A DNA stretch of 64,000 bases from Angiostrongylus vasorum (lineage: Eukaryota > Nematoda > Chromadorea > Rhabditida > Metastrongylidae), in contig JADANN010000268.1 in assembly GCA_018806985.1 (NCBI GenBank), positions 620,001 through 684,000 on the forward strand, written 5' to 3'. The stretch's first letter is position 1; the number at the start of each line of letters is the position of its first letter. The notes beneath the pieces were generated by a model. The model saw nothing but the letters and a program-made list of their open reading frames with translations, was not told the DNA's origin and made no database searches. Of this stretch, positions 12,768 to 25,700 are shown piece by piece. The position numbers were made by a program, and so were the translations under genes.

Positions 12768-13108
12768 TTTGATAAGCCTGGACGAGGTTGATAAATGATC
12801 CTTATTCGGCTAAGGTTTCGACGTCTTCGTCTTCCTCAGAGCTGATGATCCAACTCGATGGCTCACAGTTATTCGCTTCTCGATGTGGTGTCTTCTTTGT
12901 ATGGAGTCGGATTTTCAACAGTGGAGCATTCCCCGAAGGAGATAAAAAGATGGAAGATCCGACTCCATATGAAGGTGAGGACACCACATCGGGAAGGCGA
13001 ACAACTGTAGACCATCGACACGGATCAATCTGACTATGATGAAGACGAAGACGTCGAAACCTCAGCCGAATAGAGATCACTTATCAACCTCGTGTAAGCC
13101 TATCGAAG
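12768..13108. repeat. family D palindromic element (MITE-like)
   Basis: This is a near-complete palindrome of about 340 bp. The left terminus CGAGGTTGATAAATGATC is matched by GATCACTTATCAACCTCG on the right, and the inner arms also match (TGTATGGAGTCGG / CCGACTCCATATG). Each arm carries a CTGAnGA-type hairpin-GAAACC module. There is no coding capacity beyond chance frames. The element could be a MITE or paired inverted PLE termini; the presence of hammerhead-like modules favours the second. Confidence 0.8.
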
Positions 13109-13719
13109 AAAAAAATACGTATTGATTAGTCGTGCCTTGGTTAGAGGAAAGTGGGTCTTGAAGTATTTTTGTTGTTAAGTTTATAATCAAAAGTGGAATG
13201 AAAGCCTATTGTTGAATGTTGCTGGTCTTCATGACATCTGTTCAGTGATATGAAGAACTTCAAATGAAGTTTTCGATCTGAACGTAATTATGGATGCAAA
13301 ATCGAATGTGATTTGAACTGGAATGATCATCGTATGAATACTGAAGGCAACACGGTAGACTTGTCATTCTCTTCTTTTCATCCTGATCATTCTTCACGAG
13401 GGTGATGACTTGTTGTTTCGCGTATCATTCCGCTTTCTCCCATATGAAATCAGCTCGTTACGTGGGCTGATTTCCCCAAGTCCTCAGTTGTTTCCCCTTG
13501 CATTTTCAGTATTTTTCGGACTAAAACTTTATTAAAGCAACATTTTCATCTGAATTAAGCGATTTTGTTTCCCCGGAAACGAATTGCATGAATAGGAACG
13601 CGGTAGAAGTTGTTAGAAAGCTGATAGAGCTGTGATTTTATTACGATTTATTACCTGTTTCTGTCTATTTTGAGTTCCGAGTGCTCTGTTCATCCAGAAA
13701 ATTGTATCTGATTTTCCAG
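13109..13719. other. upstream flank of the zinc finger/BTB gene
   Basis: No gene is seen. The segment near 13,125-13,180 (GGTTAGAGGAAAGTGGGTCTT) is shared with 40,485-40,530 and is probably further family D sequence. The remainder is candidate promoter, without a TATA box or other element I can name. Confidence 0.4.
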
Positions 13720-13770
13720 AGTGAATAAATGTTATTATTGTAAATATCGTTCCCTCTGTCCACTTTTTCG
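13707..13770 (+). promoter_or_regulatory. candidate trans-splice acceptor and 5' UTR
   Basis: CTGATTTTCCAG ends at 13,719, 51 bases before the chosen ATG. It is a good nematode 3' splice site with no plausible upstream coding exon, as expected for spliced-leader addition. Trans-splicing is inferred from position only; the spliced leader itself is not in the window. Confidence 0.4.
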
Positions 13771-16700
13771 ATGGAGGGACCTCCGCTGATGTGCCGTCAC
13801 TCTGCTGATGAGGATGACGTGCAAGGTACGAGAGACTTACGTCCTTTCCTTCTTTTTTTTTCTTTTTCAGCAGTTTTTTTCTTTAAGGAAACTTGATTTT
13901 TTGTTTGGAACACTTTCGTTTGTGGTTATTGCGGCGGTTTATTCCATTGTAATGCTTTATAAGAGGCGCGTGTAGTGCAGTGGTAGGAGGCGCCTCTGCG
14001 ACACACACATCGGGTCGATTCCAGCGCCCCAGGCTCACCAGGCCTTTCATCACTCCGGGCTCGGCAGATTGGTGCCAGACTTGTCTGGGAGGATAGGAGC
14101 ACTGATTCGATACATTGGTACTCCACCGTGAGGCATTCTAAAGGCCAGGTATGCATACAGTCACCTCCCAACGATGCCTAATGAAGCCGAATACGTGGCT
14201 CATCCATTAGGGATTGATCAACGCCGAGAGCTTTATCCTTTATTTTATCATTTTTGTGCTTTCAAAGTAGTATTCTGTTAGGTACGAGTGATTGCAACTT
14301 CCACTGTCTTTGTTTTTCCTTATCATTTATAATGAATAGATTAGGGTTAAAAAGACTAAAGATTTGCATCGATCCACTATTAACAGTTGCGATAAGATTT
14401 GTAAAGTCATACAAAGCAATAAAACTTCGTATTTAACGAGAAGGAAGAAACAGAAACATTCCAAACAATCAACTGCGAAAATCCCCGTCGTAACCAGCTA
14501 GAGAGGAATGCGAAATCAGAGTTTTTTCTTTGTATACCTAAGACATTTGCAGCTGTTTAGGTCTTGGATATGGTGTTGGTGACGGGGGAGGTGGACCGTT
14601 CTCTAGAGTTCTTCTGGAGCCAAATGTTCATGATGTGATGAGTATGGAACTTGCTCATCATGATATGGGTGGTATGCTTCTTTTCTAACGTTTATTCCAA
14701 CTAGATCCCAAAGCACCGCTTTGCAGTTTTCGTTTCTCCCAGTTTGTTTGATTACTTAAGAATTTTTTAAGGTTATTTGGATCCTAGAAGCTTCGGTGGA
14801 GGCTCACTCGGATTCGATGATTATAACGGTTTGTTTTCTGAGTTTTTACCTCTACTTTACTTTACTTTTTTGCTTACTTATTTGCATAAACACTCAGATG
14901 GAACAGTTTTAGGGTCGTCGTCACTGTACGACGTCAATACTTTTGGGGACGAAATTTCGAACGAACAGAAGTGTTTGTTTACAAGCGATGGTGCACCGTT
15001 CACACAAGGTTTTATATGTACTTTTTTCAGTCCAAATTTATCTTACAAGATTTATCATTCTTTGTGAACAATGTGATTACTCTTTAGTGAATTCTAACTC
15101 TCACTTGAAACTGGGTGGACGAGTGGAACATTTCGCCTCTTCGATTGCAAGCAACAAGTACGAAGGCACGGTTAGGTAGGTTGCTCCTTTTAACTCACTG
15201 GTTAGAGAGAGGTTAGACGTCGTATAATAGCTTCGAAATCGCATGAATCTCTTTTATTGGTGTCATAATCTATTGGTTTTAGACTTGATCAATCGAGAAA
15301 TGTGCCAACGTACCCTGTGAAAACTGCAAACCCTTCAACGTGCACGCAGTATGCTCCCGTTAGGACAATAATCAGTTCTATGAAATCACACGGAAGCACT
15401 CCAAATCGGCGAGCGACGTCTCGGAATAACCAGAAGAAGGAGGCGATAGATCCAAAAAGAGTTGAAGACGAAGTGGCAAGGTTACCTCTCTTTATTATAT
15501 ATAAAGCTTCTCTACCTTATATATCACGCTTTGCAGAAACAGTATGTTTATTTGCTTATTGTTTGCCACTAATTTATTTGGTAAGATGCAATCTGTGCAT
15601 TCCTCACAACGGTTTACCGTCTCGTTGTGGCTGGGAGGTCTTCCTGGGTGTCGGGCTACGATCTACAGCGGAAAGTTTCATCCCTTCGGCTCTCTCCCAA
15701 GCTGAGAAGGAGTCCTGCGTTTCCATGAGGAAACGCAGCTAAGAGTAAACCAATACCAAGATCCATCACGGTCCTGGTATCAAACTAGTCGCATGGTGGC
15801 AAATCCAGAAGGGCTGCGACTACCTGTGGTGGTGATGACCTCGGGCAGACTTTGGCTAGGCTGGCCTCGGTGCTCCAGGGAACCACAATGGGTAATCCAG
15901 TAAAGCTCCGAAAAAAATGGGAATGATGCTGGTGCCCGCACAACCAGTGAAAACGGGCCATCCAAGTATCCAAGTATTCTGTGCAATAATCACGAAAAAC
16001 AGCAGTTTCTTTATGAAACCTATATGGTGAATCTGTTGGAACTTTTTTTGAGTAGTTTTTTATATACAGAATTCGATCAGAACTTGGTTACAGTTATACT
16101 GTTGTTGAAATATTTTGAAAATTCCTGACCGCAAGTGTCTGCAGTGGGCACGCTATTACCCTTTGCGGAAGCTAACGTGTTCACCATCACACATGCGGGT
16201 CTTTCGTTTTGGTACTTGGTAACAGTGTTATGTGTTGTGCATTGTTTGCAGGAATGTGTCACAAATTTTGTCCGCAACAAAACAGCAGCGACTTGCAATG
16301 GAAGCACAGCAACGTAGTGGTACTATTGCTCCACAACAACCAAGAATCGCCTATGCTTGTCCTGACTGTCACAAAACGGTGACCAGTGCAAGGAACCTTC
16401 AGGTGAAGGTTTTTTCTTTCTTCTATGTTAATTGCTAGTTTATGTTTACCATTTAAATGTAATATGCTCTAGCGTCATCGCCAAACATGTCCGGCCAGAA
16501 CTGGTGGTGGAAATTCCACTGTAGGAATGCCTTCCTCTTCACTACCTCCGTCTTCAGGCACAGTATCCCAGACATCTACCTCGGTGGTGATATCACCAAC
16601 CTCATCTTATTCCAATCTTTCCTTTAATAACTACAACCTAGTCAGTTTTGAGTTTATATGTTTATATACACTATTGTAACCATAGTTTGAAGGCTAATTT

Positions 16701-19700
16701 GGATAGAGGTCGATTTAGTCTGCCGAAGAGCAACATTATACGGACTGGTCTCGGAGCAGTAGCTACTCTGCTCCTCAATCTGTATCTAGTCAACACGAAC
16801 GGTGTGTCAATGAGCCAGCGGAGCAACTTGGCACATTAGATCCCAACAGGTTTGATTTCTTGAAAAAATATCACTTCAAGTTAAACTTTTTATGCAGGAA
16901 TGATGAGGAGTAGCAGTTGTTCAGATCGTTCCAATCATTACAACGATGACTTATTTCGTTTTGATTTGCAAAATCCTTCTTTGTTTGAGACAGTTTTCCT
17001 GCGATGTTTATAAAGTTAAAAAAAGCTCTCGGCGTTAACCATTCCCTAAGGGATGCGTCATGCATTTGACTTCATTAAGCATCGTTGGAGGCGACTGAAT
17101 GCATATCTGGCCTTTACAATAACTTGGGGTGCCATACCGATGTATCGAGCCAGTGCTATCCTCCCAGACAAGTCTGGTACCAATTTGCCTATCCCGGAGG
17201 GATGGAGGGCTTGGTGGGCCTTGGGCGCGGAGACCGTTTCCACGTGTGTGTTGCAGGGCGGCTCAGACCTCTGCGCTGCAGGCAGCTGCGAAATTAATGT
17301 AAATATAAGTGTTCTTAAGTGAGGAGCATCAATGCGAAACACAGCGCAAACTTGTTTGTTAAGATTTCGTGCTTCATTAATTAGATCTGCATGTTAGGAT
17401 TTTTCATGCAATTTTTTTAGACATTTTCATTCTGGACATCTATTGAATAACTCTAGAAATGAACCCGATAGTTGATATTGAAGTGGTTGTCATATCATCA
17501 CTTCATATCTTACTTATAGTTTTTTTTTCTGTTATAAACTATAATTGGGGACACATCTATGACGAAGCTTTAAGCATTTCTTGTCGCCTGGAAGACGCAT
17601 GTCTTCATCCTCTATCACTTGATCTTGATGAACCAAGGGCTTTGTCAAGTAGCGGTTCAACGAGCTCCGCATCTACCGGGACACATTCGTCTAGTGCTCT
17701 ATTCACATGTGAATCGTGTAAGAAGTCAGTTTCGTCGCTGCGCAGTCTGAAACGTCACCACACCACTTGTAAGCAGTACATAGCTGAAAATGGTCCACCT
17801 AATGAAAGCGAGTGCGTTTGCTCAGACTCATTCATTATTCATCCAGTGGAATTCTCAGTTGTAGTTGACTAGTGTGTCAGTGTTCTAGTCGTTTAAGCTT
17901 CAACATAACTCTTTTTGGCGTTGAACCATGACGTCAGCTTTGGTTCTGTTCTGATATAGTGAATTCCTATGTTGTGATGGCCGCCGTGTTTGTGATGTTG
18001 TACTAGTGATTTTTGATTTTCAGCCACTCCTCATCTTCTAAGAGACACTGTCCGTCGTCATTTAACGACGATTTACTCACGCTAGCCATAGTGAATTCTT
18101 CTGTTTCTGGCGTTGTGAAACCCTCTTCGTGCTCTTTACCCCAAGCTTCGCGATCTGCGGCTGTAGTGACTATGATGTCGAAGCGTGATCATCTTCACCT
18201 TGATCCGTGTCCCAGAGCTCCTTCGCAGTTTCCGGTCGTCACGTCATCGTCGTGCTGTTGTTCGCTCTTTGTATGCGACTGCACTCCGTCAACCTCTCCT
18301 GAGCAGTCCGTGTCGTGGTGTGTTTTGACGTGTTTTCAATTCCAAACTCTGTTCGTCTAATGACATTCTTTCTTCTAAAGGTCATCTCATTTCGTATTAA
18401 TAGAGAACCTGTAATTCTGTTTAAGGTACTCTCAATGCAAACCGCTGACGCTTTGTGGTGAAGTTGCTACTTGCACGCGTTCATAATTTTGTACCTATTA
18501 GACTTTTTTCGGAGCAATTGTGGCTATCATTATGTTGTCAAAAACTAAACGGTCTTTTCTCATCATTAATCCAGCTTTGTCTGGGATAGATAAGCACATT
18601 CTGCTCGATACCTTTACGTAGTGAATTGATGGTTCAGTAAAAACAAATCATTTCAGCATTTATATATTCTTATGAACTGATCTTATTGAGCTGGTACGAG
18701 ATTGGTACAAGTTGTCTTTGTTGTTGTTGCTGCTGTTGTCGTCGCAGTTGTTGTTGTTCGTCGATGGCTGCGGTTTCGGCGATTTCGCCTTCTTCAGAGC
18801 CGTGCTATTGCGAGTGGAACTCACTGGAAATGAAACCTCTGAGAAAGGCGAAATCACCGTAACGTGAGCATCGACGAACAACAACAATGACAACAACGGC
18901 AGCAACAGCAACAAAACAGCAACGACAACAATAACGACGACGACAGCTAATACCAACCTCGCGTCAGCTCAATAAGATCAGTTCATAAGAACATACAAAT
19001 AAGTATTTCGATTATTTATGCCGAGGTTTTTATGCAGTCGGTCTTTCGAGTCATTTCAGCATATGTGGTACTGTGAAATTTTCGATTGTACTTACATGAC
19101 TTTCAATTAGCGTGGAAATAAAGCAAACTAGAATCGTTGACACTCGTTGGTGTGGTCTATGATAGCAGTTTGAGTGGTTCTAAATCTGGTCCTTCATGTT
19201 CGAAATGTTGGCAGTTATTGTTCTTTGTTCAGGGACATGATATATTAGTTGTTGGTCTGTTACAGCGTTCCGAAGCTCGCTGCAAGCAATAATACGTGTG
19301 AGGATTGCAATCGTCAGTTGTGTTCGGCTAGCAATCTCAAGAGACACCGAGCCACATGTAAAATCGTCATGCAGAAGTGATATTTATCAACGTTCGATTC
19401 ATAAGACAGTGACGTGGCATGTTGCTTTTAATGGCTAATTTCAGACAATATTCTAAAAATGGTGGAGTAGTCTCTCCAGTGTCGAAGCCTATGCAGCAGC
19501 AGGTAACTGATATTTGAGTACTTCTTGCAAGGTTTTGCTGTTAATTGCTGATTTAGAAGTGGCAATCTGTGGAAATAGCTGCCCGTGAACGGATGATCAT
19601 CGACCGTTCATATGCAGCTGCAATCGCAGCTAGCCAGGAGGCTCAGCAACAGGTTTCGCAGCAGTCGCAAATAGTGAATCGAGCGAATTCGGATAATAAC

Positions 19701-22700
19701 GGAGCTTTCGTTGTGGTTCAAGACCAAGGTGTCGTCGGAGAAAGACCATGGGTAGGTCACTTTATCTCTTTTGATTTTAGAATCCTCTTATGTCGCTCTA
19801 TTTTATTGTAAAGTAACGACGTACGCCGATTTAGTGACGGAAAGATGTTTTTCACGCCAGGGTATTATGTGAAATACCACTACAATGGTGGTTAGATGTT
19901 TGCAGAACTTGGACATCAGGCTAGGTCGAACCGCTGTTACCCTTTCTCGGGGGCTCACGTGTTACGCACGGAACCACTGAGGTCCTAGTTCAGCCTTTCT
20001 CTCAGCCAGTTTTTACCCTAACGATGCCATCAGCAATCACTTGTCAACGAAAAGTGATTTGGGAAGCACAAATCAACATTAAGACCAGTTAAGCTCATTC
20101 CCGTTGACGCGTAGTTGCTGATGGCACATTAGGGTAAAAAGATTAGCTGAGGGAAAGGCAGAGCAAAGGCCTCAGTGGTGCCATGTGTAACACTTCAGCA
20201 CCTGGAACAGAGCTAATCGTGGTTCGAACTAGCATGGGGTCCAGGTTTTGCAAAATATCCAGCATCAATCAATGTGTTGCTTTTTCTTTATTTTATTATC
20301 TTTGTTGTAGATAACTGTTGGAGAACATCTGCGCGCGCAGCATATGCAGCAAAAGGTACTCGAGGCTCAGAGTATGCAAAATCAGAACACTGCAGTTTCT
20401 TCTGCTGATTTGCCGTCGGAGCCTTGTGAGACTGATGATGCAACGAAGCTGATTATGATTAAAGAAGTAAGTGCCATGTAGTAATTGAAGTTATTGTGAG
20501 CTTTACCCCATAGTCATGATGATATCTAATGCGTGAAGAGATGCTTTTTTAAACTCAAGAAGTTGGAGGCTTACACAAACATGACTGCATTATTTTCTTC
20601 AAGGAGCATGAGGAACACAATCATGACGAAAATGTGAGCATGGAGGAAGAAAAACCTCTGGACTCTTCTCAGATTGCGGATACCAAGTCTTCTATGTCAT
20701 CTTACAAGTGCACTAACATCATTTCTCGTCTTCCAATGTCTGCGCACCCGAATGCAATCATGCGCTCAGCCTCTACTGTCGAGCAAAAACTAATTCTTGA
20801 GTAAGTCGGCTTCCTTCTTGTAAATTTCATGGCTTTCAAACTATGATATGATTCTACTAGAGTCACTTCTTTTTCCAGCGCCAAGTCCAGTGTAGGATCG
20901 GGATCCCAGTCTTCGCAATGTACATCATCACCACACATAACTCCCCTCGAGAGTATTATTACGACGCGACCGTTGCTTAGGTGGATATTAGGATTTCTGA
21001 ATACGTTGCTTGTTTTTTGTTCAGTTTTACATTCCTGTTTTGTTCTGGTTTCATTTGGAGTGACACATCCTGTTCATTCCTCTTAAGTAGTATAATAGGT
21101 GAAGACAATGCGTACTATATGCCACAATTAGGATTTCTTTAATTCATTAAAGAACTTTAGTGAACGTCTCACTACCTCATTTGGGGCACCGCGAGAAGGT
21201 GGTGAGCATCGTAGTTCGGATTCTATACAAACAACCGTTCCTGCAGGGGGATCTGTTGCGAAATTATCACCCAATCGCCAACAAACTTTACTCTCCTCTG
21301 AATTCCAGTGTCCAGAATGTATGAAAACATATTCATGTCGAAAAAATGTGAAGCGCCATCGTATGGCTGTGCACAAGCTGTCACAAGAAGAGGTGTCGAG
21401 ACCAGTGGGTGCTTCACATTCCATAGGAAACGTTGGAGACTCTACCTCTATTCCGCAACTTGGGCAGCAGTTGAACAACCGTTTCTCAGGAACAAGAAAT
21501 GATCTGAAAATTGATTCTCAGCAACAGCTTCTGGCCAGTAGGTACCAAGACAAGGTGGGAAGTTCATGGGTAAGCTCCCACCAGGTTCACCACCCGCCTT
21601 TGGAAACCTCTTGGGCCAGATCGCGAGAATACGTCGATGATGAGGAGAGTGCCGAAACTGCGAGGATTGCAGCCGAGCTGAAGCGAAGTGTCGAACAAGA
21701 GATGGCCGAGATTGAAGGAAAGAAACCACGTACCGAATTAGCTGAAGCTGACACGACATTCAATGAAGAGACTGAGTCAGGGTGCTCCCTTACTCATGAT
21801 TCTACCCGAATGCAATCTCTCAGTGCCCCAGTTACTGGTCAACCCAACGCGACTGTTTCGGCACACTCTTCTTTGAAGTCTTGGATTGATCAGAAATGTG
21901 CGTGTTTTACTTATATTTCGCCTAACGAGGATTTCAGGTAGCCCTTAGTGACTAAAAATGCATTTCATTTCCTAAGAACCACGGCCCTTTTGTGATTTCC
22001 TAGACATTGGAGGCCTTCTTTCAGATTTATAGCGAGATATACTTCTTTGCTATATAAAGTAATGTAACTGCGACTGCTTTAGCTTTGTCGCTAGATATGA
22101 TGCACGCTCCGCAGTCAAGCACTCAAGGAGGTCAGTCAACTTCAACTCGAACCAGCAAGCGACCGCCGCATGTCTGTGTTGATTGTAATCGGTCAGTTCT
22201 TATGTCTGATTTTAATGTCGTTTATATCTTGTTTTTAACTTCGTAGTGCTTTTATCCTCGCAACAGTTTACCGTCTCATCGTGACTTTGAGGTGTTCCTT
22301 GGTGTCGGACTGCGATGTACAGCGGGGGATTCATCCTCTGGCAGGGTCTCCCAAGCTGAGAACGAGTCCGGCGTTTCCATCAGGAAGCCTGGCTAAGAGT
22401 AAACCATTACCAGGTTCCACCACCGTCCTGGTATTAAAGTCTCTCGGGGGCAAATCTCCCTCTGATCCACAAGGGCTGCAACTGCTTGTGGTGGTGAAGA
22501 CCTGGGGGCAGACTTTGGCCAGGCTGACCTCGGGATTCTAGAGAACCACGATGGCTTAGCGTGCAAATCTCCGAAAAGTAGAGATTATGCTGAGGCCCGC
22601 ACAACCACTAAGGGCGGCTAATTCAGGTATCAAGTATCAAGTGCTTTTATCATTACCGAAATAGCGCTCATGCCATTGCTCCACTTCACTGTCAAACTCT

Positions 22701-25700
22701 GATATGCGGTTGATTAATTGATCCGACTCATCATGATTTATTTGGCGCATATGATTGGTTACGCTAAATTTATAGTAGGATGATGAATGACAGGAATGCG
22801 GACACTGGAATAGGAGCCGTCGCACATGATGTTGCAGACGGTGACGTCGTTGTCCTTGATTTTTTTTCCTGCCTTCTTAATATCGACTTTGCACCCAAAA
22901 CAGTATTTTTTTCTCATAACCACGGGCTGCATTTCGCACAGCTGGTGTTCCAGAACTCGATGTTTGCGAAAGGAAATCCGAATCTACTAGTGTGTTTCCA
23001 GGTGTTGTTTGTGATGAAAACAAATATTTACTGATGTCAGATTCTGATGAGGAATGGCGGAGAAATAATGCTGGTGGACTGCCGAAGGCGGCGGAGGATT
23101 TGTTTGCCCAAGTTTGAGTCGGCGTCAAAAGAATCGGTCTGGTTCGAGGAGACGACTACTAACTTCCGTCAGATCGACAAAAAACCAAATATTCACATCG
23201 ACACCGTGTGCTGGTTTTTATCTACAAATGCCAACATCTTTAATGTCATAGTGTCCAACCACCATGCTTGCTCCCTATTCCACAGTGGTAATGAAAGTCT
23301 GGGAAAACTCCCCGACGCCTTCATCTGTCGATTAGCACCATTTCTCTGCGATTCATCATCAAATTCCGGCATCACTAAACATTTGCTGCCATCACAAACA
23401 ACATCTGGAAGCACACTACTAGCAGATTCGGATTTTCTGTCATCATCATCGAGTTCTGGAACAGCAGCTGTGCGATACGCGGTCTGTAGTTATAAGAAAA
23501 GGTACTATTTTGTGTGCAAAGTTGGCATTAGGAAGGCAGAAAAAAAGTCAGGGGACCAAACGTCACCGTCTACAAAATCATGTGGATGGCTCCTATTCCG
23601 GTGTCCGTATTTCTGTCATTCATCATCTTCTGATAAATTTGGCGTAACCAGTCATATGCGCCGAATACATCATGATGAGCCGGGCCAGTTAATCAACCGC
23701 GTATCAGAGTTTGACGGTGAGGTGGAGGAATGGTATGAGCGCTGTTTCGGCAATGGTAAAAGCACTACGAAGTTAGAAATCAAGCAAAACTCTACGAAAA
23801 ATCAAGACCCTGAAAACAAGGAGAACATTGTGAAAGTACGGAAGGAAAGGGGGAAATCTTGCTTTTGTTTTCGTTTTTGATTACTTCGCTGTTTTTATGC
23901 GTAAAATAATAACACGTAAAGAGGTTAAACTTATCCAAGTTCGTGTTCGTTTTCCTTCTGAAGCAGTCATTCTGCTCAAACAAGTCTGCTTAACGTAACA
24001 TTAACATTTTGGTGTCACTGCTTCTTCTATGAATGGTCAATTCATTTGTCGCATGTTCTACTTGATGTGGAATCCTTCACGACATTTATGTTCTGGATTT
24101 TTTTAGCGTTTTGTCATCGGACTACTCATTACGACGTCATCGGTTAACATGTATCGAGGCCCGAGCTAATAGTGCGGCTCAAGCGACGGGTCCATCGGGA
24201 TGCGTGAACGCTAATGCTTCCTCACTAGGCGAGGAGTCGGTTCATCTACAGGATGTTATGTTAGGCAGTGCTTACATTGGGAGTGACCGCAACACGGTAT
24301 GAGAAATACCTCTCAACCATCTGTAAGCACAAATTTTATGGCTTTAAGTTAATGCCCTTCAGGATTCAATGGGGTTATCCGATCCTATGCTGAGTCACAT
24401 CGCTTTATCCACACCTGTCCTTCAACAAAATGTTCAGTTCAACCGATCAGCATCTTTGAGCGGGCCAGCAACGACACCAGATGGATGGTATGAACGTCAC
24501 TCGCTCTGTAAAACTGATGATGTTCCGGATTCTACAACTAGCCAAAGATTGGATCGCTCGACCTCACCTGGGTTGCTACCGACATCAGAAAGCGCGCAAC
24601 CTGGTTGTCTTCAATACACTAGAAAACAAGCGAATTCTGGTGGAGGGAACGCACGAAGTGATGGCTCATCCAGTACGCAGCAACATAAACATCTTTGCCA
24701 GGTTAGTGAATCTGTATAAAAGTGATTTCTGAGGTCTTCTTTTTTACGTAGGTTCTCCATAGTTCCCACTTTTATATCACCTTAGCTGACTAGTAAAACT
24801 GTTAGTACACCTCACACTTGCATTAGTCCACTTCCTAGGTATTCATATAATGTAAGTAGTTTTAGTGAGGTGTAAACCATTTATGTTTGCTAAGAACTCT
24901 GTTCGGTTTCCTGTCCGGTGTATAACATTTGGCTGTGCAAAAAATATAGCTTTTCGCATATATGAGTGATAGCGGAATAGTGGTCAGTGGTATTTAGTAT
25001 GTGTTCGTGGTATCACAAGATGTAAAAAGTCTTGTTCAACTGCTTTGCAATCTAATCTAAAAGGAAATGTGCAATAACTTTTGGAGTTTCTGGCAGGTGA
25101 ATTACGTCAGGTTTAGACGCATTTGATCAAATGTGGGTCATCTCTTTATGTTGTTTGAAGTGTTGTGGCTTTGCTATTGTGCTGGAGGTGGAGATGGTGA
25201 GAGTGGTGGTGATGGTGGTGGAGGTGGTTGTGGTGGTGGTGTTAGTGGTGTTGGTGGTGGTGGTGGTGGCATGGAATTGTGATGTTTGTGGTTTAGTTAG
25301 ACCACTACGATGGAACTGTGTCGATTTTGGAAAACGCTAGGATGGAATGTGATTGTAGCCGTAGTGTTCGTTGTATCACACGATCGAACCACCTATGATT
25401 TGCAGACTTCAGCTCGACTAAGCATTACTCACTGCTTCTTAATGAAGTAATTGTTGTGCCAGATCTTTCGTCAGCTATCATCTTTTTCATTAGGATGCAT
25501 ACAGGCTTTCTTTTTTCTGTAACGATTCCTACATTACAATAATAATTACTATTTATGTACGGCACCACACAGTGTTTAACTGTAAGCTTTAATGAGATCA
25601 CCGTCCCTAGACTAATGTCATCCAATGGTATAAAGATCTTCCTTTTTTTTTTGTCTACAACAGATTTGCTGGGAGGAGAAAGAACACTGAACTCACTTGT

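Noticed and set aside
13963..14040. tRNA gene at the SINE heads
   Set aside because: A and B boxes are present, but the acceptor and anticodon arms do not pair; these are tRNA-derived SINE heads.
21545..21605. Possible extra 50-base intron in exon 18 (GTAAGC...GCCAG)
   Set aside because: It lacks the pyrimidine tract of the other acceptors and the frame continues through it.
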